Source: Spongospora subterranea f. sp. subterranea (taxonomy: Eukaryota > Endomyxa: Phytomyxea > Phytomyxea > Plasmodiophorida). Taken from it: DNA of 64,000 nt. Location: assembly GCA_049724395.1 (NCBI GenBank), contig JAUGWO010000038.1, positions 1-64,000 of the forward strand. Direction: 5' to 3'. Below, piece by piece: positions 9,891-20,019 of this stretch (within the stretch, counting starts at the first letter, position 1; every line of letters starts with the position of its first letter). The notes below the pieces were generated by a model. The model saw only the letters and a program-made list of their open reading frames with translations, was not told the origin of the DNA and did no database searches. Made by a program: the position numbers and the translations under genes.

Positions 9891-11367
9891 TCAGCAGTCG
9901 GTGGATGTTGAAACGCTTGATATTATTTTCTTGAGCCATCCCTCCTTCTTGATCAACCTTGCTACTTTAGCATTTCTGTTTTTGTCGATCTTTACGCCAG
10001 GTTTTTTCTTGTCTTTTTTTCTCTTGATGCCACATTTCTCTTCATCGTTGTTGTCATCTTCACCCTTGACGACATCTTTATCCTTGACGTCACCTTCGAC
10101 CTTGTTGCCACCTCCATCCTTGACGTCAGCATCCTCCTTGATGACATGTTTATCCTTGACAGCACCTTCATCCTTGATCTCATCACCATTCTTGAAAAGA
10201 TCAGCAAGCGAAATCCTTATTCTTCCTGAACTACTAATACCATCATTGACTGGATTATTATCCTGCAAATTGAGCGATTCCATCCGAGAACTTCCCCTAG
10301 AAAATTGTGAACGGTGACAACCCTCTTGGACTGCATCTTCGGTATTGAAGACCTTTGTGGCATTGTATTCGTGGATATCGAGAATTCGGAATGGGCATTT
10401 GTTGGGGGAGCAATGACCTTAGAGTTTTGATAATCATTGCCAGTCGATAATTGCCCCGACAACTCCGATTGCAAATTCTGTGCCATTGGGGCTGGAACTG
10501 GCCTGTGAGATAGATCACCCGGATTGGATGACCAGCAGTGAACGGGAGTATTGTTCTCGATTACAGGATTTGAGGGCATTTTGTTGGGCGGCAGTTGCTT
10601 TAAACTCGGGTCGACGTTGATTGCGGTCAACGAAAACGGTTCCTGGTTATTGGAGGTGATCAAATCGTCATCAACAGGTTCGCCATGATACAAGAATTGG
10701 GCGTCGCCATTTTCGGATTCGGTTGACGATCCTGGCCATGAACTCAATAGATCAATGATGTCATATTGGCGATCACGTGTATGGAATTCTTCCCCACTAC
10801 CAGCAGGTGATAATGGTTCAGAGCTGCCTTCATCGTAGTGGAAATTGGACGGGGCGAAACGATCATTGAAATAGGGGGAATCATTATCAACCGGAAATGA
10901 CGACACCACGGGTCAACTGGAGTCCGGTGCAGGGGGGAGTCGGTCGGTGAAACAACAAGATCATTATCATGACCAGGACTGGGCGGTTCGGAATCCGTAT
11001 AAGGGACTAGTGAAGCTCGAGACATCGTGATCGAATCGCCGTTGGGAAGTCCCATAATTTCGGGTTCTGAGATGGATTCATCGATTGCCGATGGGTTTCC
11101 CCCAACAATTACATCATCACATGAATCAACTTGGCCGATCTCTGCACCTTCATCGCCCGCTACAGTATTCTCTGGGCTAGCAATCGGGTTATCCACAAAC
11201 GAGAGAACCACATTGAGGCCAATATCCGGCCGTTCAATTGCCAATTCTGTTTGTGGATTGTCACTGGTCGAGGATACGCCTTGATCTTTTAGTGTACATG
11301 CCCGATAGCCGCGCCAGGCGAGGATACCTACCAAACCAGTAACCATCAAAAGCTGGACCGGCTTCAT
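9891..11367 (-). CDS. Acidic single-TM protein A (three frames, likely frameshifted)
   Basis: Unrecognised protein. The start at 11367 gives MKPVQLLMVTGLVGILAW, a hydrophobic N-terminal anchor. A long Asp/Glu/Ser/Pro-rich, probably disordered stretch follows. The reading frame changes twice: near 10912 (first frame to 10744, second frame 10909-10217) and near 10270 (third frame 10283-9891). No good GT-AG intron fits at the first change, so a single-base indel is likely there. The last part is Lys/Asp-rich with degenerate VKDxDV repeats and a basic tail (KRKKDKKKPGVK). It resembles the neighbouring acidic genes in design (N-terminal anchor, acidic middle, basic end) but not clearly in sequence. 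It is divergent from the gene at 11860. It could be one gene with assembly errors or a young pseudogene. Confidence 0.55.
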
Positions 11368-11859
11368 CGTGTGAGGGAATTTTCGGGGACGTTGGTCACG
11401 GAGTTCGCCAACACCGTCGCGGACTGCGAACCCGGAACATTCTGTGGTAGAAATAGCAGACCATGGTTAATGAATCGCCCGTCACCTCAGGGTAAAGCTA
11501 TGCATAGCAATCATGTAATCCATTTTTCACAGCAGAATATATTGAACAGGTGTCGACTCAGGCCAATTGACCACGAATAGTATCAAAATGGGAATTTTAT
11601 GAACCATGACGTTATTGGAGTATATATATGAACCATGACGTTATTCGAGTATTCCTCGGTCACCGTCAAACGGAGTTTGTCACGTTTGCGGTTTGCGGAC
11701 TGTGGTCAAGTCAATCGCAATGTCCGTATGTCTAGGTTGTGTACACGTACTGACGTACTCATCCACCCTACCTCATCCATGCAGCTGCGGATACGATACA
11801 CACGTGACGATCTAATAGACAGGTGACGTGTGCGAGGACTTCAGCGTCATTATCCCATT
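11368..11859. promoter_or_regulatory. Shared divergent intergenic region with short direct repeat
   Basis: This 490-bp gap separates two divergent acidic-protein genes and presumably contains both promoters. GAACCATGACGTTATT occurs twice (about 11601 and 11631), separated by a TATATATA tract. Promoter role is inference. Confidence 0.35.
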
Positions 11860-14698
11860 ATGGACGGCGTTGCTGCAGTATTGATGGGGCTTGCCGTGTT
11901 CGCTCTTTGGAACAGTGACGTCGACAGCCCATCGGAGTCCATACAATCAATACCATCCTCAGTGAAGTGTGCAGAGAGACATCACCTGACGCTGTCCGCA
12001 CGAGGTTTTGTTCGATGAAGAGCTACGCGATGCACAAAGAAAGGTTTCGGATATAGAGACACGATCACTACTGACCCAAGGAAGTGGTCAAATTCGACAC
12101 TCGTACATCCCTTCCGTCAATTATTTGACATTTGACAAAGAGGCAGATAGTAGGGAGATTTTTCAGGAAAGTTCAAGTTTCGTGGCATGGGCTGAAAATG
12201 GTGAAATTCGATTCATTAATAATGGAGTTGATGTAAATATCAAGGATATTTTCCAATTTGCTGATGACGAATCTATCCAAAAACCCGACTATGAAAATAT
12301 TGGACAATCTGGCGAAGACAGATCTGATGATCACAGTGATCCTCCTCATATTCCTATCAATGAAAATATCATCTCATTATCACAACATGATCAGACAGGC
12401 GGTTTCCAAGATGACGATAGCAACTATGGATCAAGCGTGTCTACCGACCAAAGAATGTCACGATCATCATCATTTAGCGACTTCGTTACGGAGAGCCTCG
12501 AAGACAAGTCGGGTTATTCTCATATCACAAAGAGAACGGGAGGACGTGAATATCACATTAATTATCCGTTAACGACAATACTCGATAACTCTCGTGACGA
12601 TAATTGTGAGGAGACGATGGACGAGAGCGGATATGATTCAGTATCTGATAGTTCTGAGGGGGAAATCGAGTTGAAACGAGATGGTCCACAAGTACAAGGG
12701 GAACCGATTGAACAGGATTCAGCTGATGAGGAATGTGATAAGACCGATATCATGTCGGTTTGGAGTAACAAGAATCAACTTGTTGACAGTGATTTGGACA
12801 ATATCATCACCTCTAATGAATGTCAATCAAATCCTTCTTCAATCGATGATATGGCGATCTCAAGAATCAACATCATCGATCACGATGAAGGTGATTCAAT
12901 ATCAGAAGAACTGGTCGATCGTCATCTTATCTCTATTCATCTTATCGATCAGTCTCCGGTTATGATCAATGAACAAGTTCGATCTGTTGATGGAGTGGAC
13001 AATGGCGAGGATCAAGAAGTGACGTCGTCAGATAATGTATTGAAGGCGGATCCGATATCTATCGATAATGGTGATTCAATACCAGATCATGTTGATAGTG
13101 ACAGTTCGTCTATTATATCCACTAAACCAGATCATCAATTACCAGTTCAACAAGAATTGATCCGACATCACTCGTCAGAACAACTTTCTGATAACGATTA
13201 TGATTGGCCCTCCAGTACATTTAATGATAAGGAACAGCGCGATAGAAATGAAGACGGTCGTACATCTGATATCGAATATGAAGGGACGAAGAATGATGAC
13301 GAAGATGTCCAAGGTGGCGTTTGTGAAGTCGATGACCAAACTGATGATGATAATCAAGTTGTAATTGAAGAAATGGAATTGAGTCCATTTATTATCAGTC
13401 CACAGGAGGTATCCGGTCAACTCTTTGATAGCGATTCTGAAACATCTAATGACGAGGAGAAGAGCGATAAAGGTGATGGCGGTCGTAGATCTAATATTGA
13501 ATATGAGGGCGAGATGAGATATAGTCAGATTGATGATGAAGATGGTCAAGCTGATGACAACGGGGTCGATTGCCATGCTGGCGATAGTGAAATTGTGTCT
13601 GGAATCATGGGTTCGCCAAGTCTATGTCTGCCTAGGACCAGTCAACAGGAGTTACCCGGTCAACTCTCTGATAGCGATTCTGAAGGGCCCTCGGGTAGTG
13701 TTGAGGAAGAAAGCGATAGAGGTGTTGGCGATCGTAGGTCTGAATTTGAATATGAGGGCGAGATGAGATATTGGTCGATCAATAAGCAAAACGGCCGAGT
13801 TGGTAATGGCGAAGTCGATGGCCCAGCTGGCGATAGTGAAATCGTGTCGGGAATGATGGAATTGCCCACTGTATCGCTGCCAGAAACTAATCTACAGGAG
13901 TTATCAACTCAGTCTGCCTTTAATCATCAAAGCGATCCTTCACTCGCCGCCAAAGATCACCATCAAAATGATATTTCCACTAGAACATCATCTAAACCAT
14001 CTGTTGAATCGGCTCCAGAATATCTCCAATCTGATAAGCTCTTAACTGTTGACCACCCACTCATTCTGAATATCGAATCCGGTTCCCCCTCTGGCAGATC
14101 GGCCGATCCCTCCAACTGCTTTACTTATCAGGTCGATCATATCGATGATAATCAATTAGCTCATGGGATATCCTTTGATCAATCCGTTGGCGATAACCAA
14201 ACTCTGGATATGTCCTCTGATGATCGAATACAGGAGGAACAGGCAATTTCCGGATCAAATGATGATGGTGATCTGATTATTTCACAATTGGCCCAGGTCA
14301 CGTCATTCAAAGAACGAAAAACTCTTTTAAACTTACTGAACTTGACACGCGCTCAGGAAGGTCTTCAAGAAATTGATCTCCAGAGTTTGCTTAAACACGA
14401 TGCGCTTGAGGACGATCGACAAGAGAAAGATCAACTTGAACAAAATCAGCTAGAGAACGATCGACAAGAGAAACATCAACTTGAACAAGATCAGTCAAAG
14501 AATGATCGGCAAGAGAAAGTTCAACTTGAACAAGATCAGCTAAAAAACGATCAACAAGAGAAAAATCGATCTGAACATGCTCGGGTTGAGGTAGATCGGC
14601 GTGATAAAAAAACTCGCTTTGGTCGGCCTAAAAGTTGGCGACGTAGCATCAACAAGTTGCTGTCAAGAGCTCGCTGTAAATTGAACACCGTATTGTAA
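11860..14698 (+). CDS. Acidic repeat protein B, single N-terminal TM, coiled-coil C-terminus
   Basis: Unrecognised 931-residue protein from two exons. Exon 1 (11860-11961) encodes MDGVAAVLMGLAVFALW, a membrane anchor. A 43-nt GT-AG intron (11962-12004, branch-like CTGAC) leads in frame to exon 2. The middle is extremely rich in Asp, Glu and Ser. Around residues 430-660 there are three diverged ~65-residue repeats marked by IEYEG/EYEGEMRY and later SQQEL or LQELS. Near residues 820-880 there are four ~15-residue DRQEKxQLEQ repeats, a probable coiled coil. The last 30 residues are basic (RFGRPKSWRRSINKLL). The core 12297-13665 is almost identical to the opposite-strand gene at 16207-18762. A surface or membrane-tethered disordered protein is possible, but I assign no function. 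Confidence 0.75.
12297..13665 (+). repeat. Inverted-duplication arm 1 (shared core of acidic genes B and C)
   Basis: Closely matches the reverse complement of about 16995-18366 over about 1.37 kb, with only scattered substitutions and a few small indels. Similarity stops sharply at both ends, inside both coding regions. Confidence 0.9.
14410..14595 (+). repeat. Four 45-bp coding repeats
   Basis: Each unit encodes roughly DRQEKxQLEQxQLxN. The copies differ by several codons. They lie in the coiled-coil end of acidic protein B and are reduced to a single degenerate version in the convergent partner. Confidence 0.8.
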
Positions 14699-16200
14699 TC
14701 AGAAAACAATCCATCACAATCATCAAAGTGTCGTATAAATTGAGAGACCTTAACCCAAGTCCCTTCGATTATTCATCATCATACCTTGAGCGTCGGCATC
14801 GCAATACTTTCCAATGATGTTTTACTGAGGGTTGGTATGACTCCGCCGAGACTTGATGCCATCTACCATACTTGGAGTAAATGGCCTCAATATGTGGCTA
14901 ATTTCGTCGTCAGACCGGAAGGCGGTTGATATTTCTACTCTCAGCCACCACCCCGGTTCCTCTGCCATCATTGGTATTACTACCAGATGTCAGTTCAGTA
15001 ATATGATGAGACCCTTTGCTCCTTACTAAATTATCTGTGCAGATCAGCCGCGGTGCTCTATTGCTCAGCTGTTGACCTTCATATTCTAAATTAGCTGATT
15101 GAATGTTAAGTAATCCTTAACCTAGTCCCTGTTTTGTTTTAGTCAAGGTAGTATTTGATGCTCGAACGACCTGGTTCAGTGATCGTATTGCCAATAATGG
15201 TGAGGCTTGACAAATCCACCACATTTCAAACGAATTCGTGACAGACATCGGTATTAATCACGACGACTCGACACGTTGATTTTTTGGTCAAGAAGAGCTC
15301 CAAGTGCTGAGCTGCAGACAACTGTCTTCAATACACGATGAACGAGCCGGGAATGGACAATGGCAAATTGTGGTCATGATGGCATTGACTTCATGTGGAC
15401 ACGGCGCCTGATATACACAAATACTATCACATTACCAAGTTTGAATGGAATTTCGCTCAGTTCTGAGTGAATTCGATATTGTAATTTGGGGAAAACATAG
15501 CGCGATTCTTGTTGGGTCTAATAAACTCAAGGTGGACAATGTTCAGCATCAAACAAAAACAACTACTTAAGTAATGCATCGAAGCAAATTGGGGCAATGT
15601 ATGTTCTCCATGTAGCCATGTGGAAACTATATCAGGCTGGGACAGTAGCTATCACCATAAATGCCGATAAGGCTTATGATCCAGCGACTTGTTTATCGAA
15701 ATTGTGTCAAAAACCACGCGAACCGAGCGACAAACTTGACCTGTAATGAACGTCGCTCCATTTATCGAAAAGTGTATGAGATCAAAAACGATTATCAATA
15801 TTCCCGCACATGTCGAAAAATAAGTTGAAGCGCCAGGAAATCCTTCCGTTAACCACGACAATTGACAAGAGTATCGTGATGAGGTATGCGCCTTTGATGG
15901 ATAAGGCAATGTTTTGGCACCAAACCAGCTTAAACTTGGCGAAGTGTGACAACGAATTCGGGAAAAGCTCAGCGAGCTAACGGGATAGCTGTTGATGATC
16001 TTTTTCAACTGACACGTGCTGGAAATTTGAATAATAAGATGTGATTTGGTTGAAATCATGATCAGAACCAGTTAAAAGTAGTCGATCTCTGTTGATCGAA
16101 AGCTACTGCGATTCTGATGCAAACGATGATAATTGTCAAACCGAAGGGAAATGATCTTTATATATATGATGTTTGTGATCCATAGTTGTCTATTAAAACA
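14699..16200. other. Convergent intergenic region, no gene seen
   Basis: 1.5 kb between the 3' ends of the two convergent acidic genes. Short frames only (for example 15652-16059 minus), without recognisable features. No repeat of the flanking genes is apparent. Confidence 0.5.
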
Positions 16201-16206
16201 TTGTGT

Positions 16207-18762
16207 TCAAGTTACTACGCGCTCTTGACAGTATCTTGTTGAGCTTAGGTCGCCGCCAAAACTTACGCCGACGAGGCCGAGCTTTTCTTCCAGCCCACCT
16301 TTCTCACGTCGATCATCCTCATGATGATCATTTTCAAGACGCTCCTTCTCCAGGCGTTCATGTTCAAGCTGATAATATTCAGTAACCTGACGATCTTCCT
16401 CAATTCGTGCCAAAATCAGTAGGTCTTTAAGAGTATAGTGTCCTGAGGTTGATGTGAATTGGGTCGATGCCGTGTCAATTGCACTACCATCATCATATCC
16501 CTCCCGTATTCGATCATCAGAGAAATTATCCTGAAATTGGTTATCGCTATCGGATTGATCAAGGGATACCTCATCAGCTGATTGCTTATTAGTGCCATGA
16601 TAGACCTGATCAGAAAAAGGTCGACAGGGACCGGTCAACGTGCCAGAGAGGGAATCGGATTCGATAGCTATTGACTCCTGTTGCCTGGTTTCGCGCAGCG
16701 ATACACTGGGCGATTCCATTTTTCCAGACCCGTCTTTACTATCATCAGCTTGGCCATCGACTTCTTTGAAGCTATCAGAGAGTTGAGTGGATAACTCTTG
16801 TTGACTGGATTCATGCAGAGATAGATTTGGCGATTCCATTATTTCAGGCACGACCTCGTTATCACCAGCTTGACCATCTTCATCGTCGATCTGACTATAT
16901 CTCTTCGCGCCCTCATTTTCATTATCAGACGTACGACCGCCATCACCTCCATCATTCTCTTCCTCATCACTAAATGTACTGGAGGGCCCATCTTCGGAGA
17001 GTAGACCAGATAACTCCTGTTGACTGATTTTAGGCAGAGAGAGACTTGGCGATCCCATGATTCCAGACACAACTTTACTATCGCCAGCGTGGCCATCGAC
17101 CTCGTTATCATCAGCTTGACCATCTTCATCATCAATCTGACTATATCTCATCTCGCCCTCATATTCAATATCAGATCTACGACCGCTATCACCTTTATCG
17201 CTCTTCTCCTCATCATTAGATGTTTCAAAATCGCCATTGAAGAGTTGACCGGATAACTCATGTTGACTGGTTTTAGGAATAAATGGACTCAAGTCCATTT
17301 CTTCAATTACAACTTGATTATCATCATCAGTTTGGTCATCGACTTCACAAACGCCGCCTTGGACATCTTCGTCATCATTCTTCGTCCCTTCATATTCGAT
17401 ATCAGATGTACGACCGTCTTCACCTCTATCGCTCTGTTCCTTATCATTAGATGTACTGGAGGGCCAATCATAATCGTTATCAGAGAGTTGTTCTGACGAG
17501 TGATGTCGGATCAAATCTTGTTGAACTGGTAATTGATGATCAGGTTTAGTGGATATAATAGACGAACTGCCACAATGAACATGATCTGGTATTAAATCAC
17601 CATTATCGATAGATATCGGATCCGCCTTCAATACATTATCTGACGACGTCACTTCTTGATCATCGCCATTGTCCACTCCATCAACAGATCGAACTTGTTC
17701 ATTGATCATAACCGGAGACTGATCGATAAGATGAATAGAGATAAGATGACGATGTTCTTCTGATATTGAATCACCTTTATCGTGATCGATGATGTTGATT
17801 CTTGAGATCGCCATATCATCGATTGAAGAAGGATTTGATTGACATTCATTAGAGGTGATGATATTGTCCAAATCACTGTCAACAAGTTGATTCTTGTTAC
17901 TCCAAACCGACATGATATCGGTCTTATCACATTCCTCATCAGCTGAATCCTGTTCAATCGGTTCCCCTTGTACTTGTGGACCATCTCGTTTCAACTCGAT
18001 TTCTCCCTCAGAACTATCAGATAATGAATCATATCCGCTCTCGTCCATCGTCTCCTGACAGTTATCGTCACGAGAGTTATCGAGTAATGTCGTTAACGGA
18101 TAATCAATGTGATATTCACATCCTCCCTTTCTCTTTGTGATATGAGAATAACCCGACTCGTCTTCGAGGCTCTCCGTATCGAAGTCGCTAAATGATGATG
18201 ATCGTGACATTCTTTGGTCGGTAGACACGCTTGATCCATAGTTGCTATCGTCATCTTGGAAACCGCCTGTCTGATCATGTTGTGATAGGGAGATGATATT
18301 TTCATTGATAGGAATATGAGGAGAATCACTGTGATCATCAGATCTGTCTTCACCAGATTGTCCAATTACAGTGTTGAGATTGTCAAAGTCGTGTCCTTGA
18401 ATAGAGCAGTCATCACCAGATTGGACTACTGCCTTGATATTCTCCTGAACCCCCTTAGCAATGATCACAGCCTCGTCATTCTCAGCCGATGCCCCGAAAA
18501 ACGAATCGCCCAAAAGTATCCCAATATCTGCCCCTTTTTGTTGCTCTTCAAATGGCAAACCATTGTGCAAACGAACACCTTCATCTAACTTTGCTACTAT
18601 ATTGAGGAAGTCGTCACGTTCTTTTTGAAAGTGCTCCGCATCACCTAACCCGCTGACAGTCAACAGCGGATTGAACTGTGCCCGGTCACGACGATCTCCC
18701 CGTCTTGAAGCGAACATCAATATAGCCAAACCCAGCGCGATTACACTGGTAGTGGTAGGCAT
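16207..18762 (-). CDS. Acidic repeat protein C, convergent partner of B, C-terminal frameshift
   Basis: Unrecognised 851-residue protein in one exon. The N-terminus MPTTTSVIALGLAILMFA is a membrane anchor, followed by ~120 residues unlike protein B (DAEHFQKERDDFLNIVAKLD). From IGQSGEDRSDD onward it is nearly the same as protein B through the IEYEGEMRYSQIDDEDGQ repeats. It then has extra degenerate repeat copies and a short charged coiled coil (YYQLEHERLEKERLENDHHE). Near 16305 the frame appears shifted. The alternative frame reads RRKFWRRPKLNKILSRARSN and stops near 16200, matching the basic tail of protein B. The annotated end (GLVGVSFGG...) is therefore probably a frameshift product or an assembly indel. 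Confidence 0.75.
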   Translation of the reverse strand: MPTTTSVIALGLAILMFASRRGDRRDRAQFNPLLTVSGLGDAEHFQKERDDFLNIVAKLDEGVRLHNGLPFEEQQKGADIGILLGDSFFGASAENDEAVIIAKGVQENIKAVVQSGDDCSIQGHDFDNLNTVIGQSGEDRSDDHSDSPHIPINENIISLSQHDQTGGFQDDDSNYGSSVSTDQRMSRSSSFSDFDTESLEDESGYSHITKRKGGCEYHIDYPLTTLLDNSRDDNCQETMDESGYDSLSDSSEGEIELKRDGPQVQGEPIEQDSADEECDKTDIMSVWSNKNQLVDSDLDNIITSNECQSNPSSIDDMAISRINIIDHDKGDSISEEHRHLISIHLIDQSPVMINEQVRSVDGVDNGDDQEVTSSDNVLKADPISIDNGDLIPDHVHCGSSSIISTKPDHQLPVQQDLIRHHSSEQLSDNDYDWPSSTSNDKEQSDRGEDGRTSDIEYEGTKNDDEDVQGGVCEVDDQTDDDNQVVIEEMDLSPFIPKTSQHELSGQLFNGDFETSNDEEKSDKGDSGRRSDIEYEGEMRYSQIDDEDGQADDNEVDGHAGDSKVVSGIMGSPSLSLPKISQQELSGLLSEDGPSSTFSDEEENDGGDGGRTSDNENEGAKRYSQIDDEDGQAGDNEVVPEIMESPNLSLHESSQQELSTQLSDSFKEVDGQADDSKDGSGKMESPSVSLRETRQQESIAIESDSLSGTLTGPCRPFSDQVYHGTNKQSADEVSLDQSDSDNQFQDNFSDDRIREGYDDGSAIDTASTQFTSTSGHYTLKDLLILARIEEDRQVTEYYQLEHERLEKERLENDHHEDDRREKGGLEEKLGLVGVSFGGDLSSTRYCQERVVT
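16995..18366 (-). repeat. Inverted-duplication arm 2
   Basis: Mirror copy of 12297-13665. The 3.3-kb segment between the arms, which includes both C-terminal coding ends and the intergenic region, is not mirrored. Confidence 0.9.
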
Positions 18763-20019
18763 GGTGGTTATCGGATCCTGTTTCTAAAAATGGAACTGCA
18801 TGGCTCGTAGGCCCATCAATCGAGTCGTCCCCTGTCCACGGACGTGGCGATACCACACTCTCCCGTTATTAAAACTCCGCGCATCTTTCGGTTTGCGAGA
18901 TTGAAATACACAGTGAGGAATGGTCATCGTGGGGTCTGTCAAGAAACTCATCACCGTCGTGATAGAACGTGCGTGATCTTGTTTACGATCCCTCTTGGTG
19001 TAGCTATAATGCCTTCGCCATTCCTCTTCACATATCTTGCCGTTTGGGTTTACCATCCGCACATACTGTATTGGTTCAAGTTCCTTTTTTGTTAGACCCC
19101 ATTTTCATGCGAAACAGCAAAATCTTTTGCATTCTGTTGGATAGCGCCATGTCGTGGGTTTGCGCTGTATGCTCAGTAGGACAGCTGTATGGGAAGCCCT
19201 ATGGCCTATGCTGACGTGCCTCGAGATGAGTGAGGTCGGGAGCCTGGCGCCACTCATGGCAGACTCCGTTGAGACGGGTTTCGTTTCATTCCCAAAAGAA
19301 CCAAATAAACATCACAGTTGTGCTGTTTTGCGATAATTTCGGAGCATGTTTGGGTTCCATGACACTACCGCTAAACAATGAGGAGAACAACCGGAGGCCA
19401 AACAGTGGCTGCAGAATCGGGAAGGACGCTTTGGCCGGTCAGGATCAGGACGCTGGGATTGAACGTGGAATCGTTGATTGGGACCACTTTGGACGCAGTC
19501 GGCGCTTGGCGAGACGTCCTAGTCCTGTCAGATCCTGCTGCCATTGGTTCGGTTGGGGGTTGTTCCACCTCATGGTCTAGCGATAATATCAGCGCATGAC
19601 CCAGTTTCCGACGTACAGCATCCTCGGGCTGTTCGGACATGGTTCAATTGGTTCAATTTTCTCTTAGTTGATTTCATGGCTGAACCATTTTCCAGAAATT
19701 TCCTTTGCGACTGCATTGAAGGAAGCCAAACTCATACCCAGTAACGTTTTATTTGAATCGAAATAACTCTACAGCAAGGCCCATTGTTGCATTGTTTTCG
19801 CCCCAACCGATATTGCAAATGTTGCACTTGTTTCCCAACGGAGGAGTATATGCTTCAAGAGGTTTGAAAACCCTTTCTTGCAATGCGCGATCCGCTCATA
19901 TTCTCATATCTCACAGCAGGAGTTTCCCGACTAAAATATCACAGACGAAATTGTTGTTCTACTTCAATTACAATATAGTATATACATATGTGATCGCGTC
20001 TATAATATTCATCCCCGTA
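18763..20019. other. Intergenic region, no gene supported
   Basis: About 1.26 kb upstream of protein C and downstream of the channel gene. Several 60-116 codon frames overlap on both strands (19230-19640), but none has a recognisable domain or clear splice structure. Confidence 0.4.

Noticed and set aside
12258-12965. Alternative-frame and antisense genes inside the acidic repeat proteins
   Set aside because: Long open frames in other frames follow from the biased GAT/GAA-rich sequence. The acidic frame is longest and conserved between both copies.
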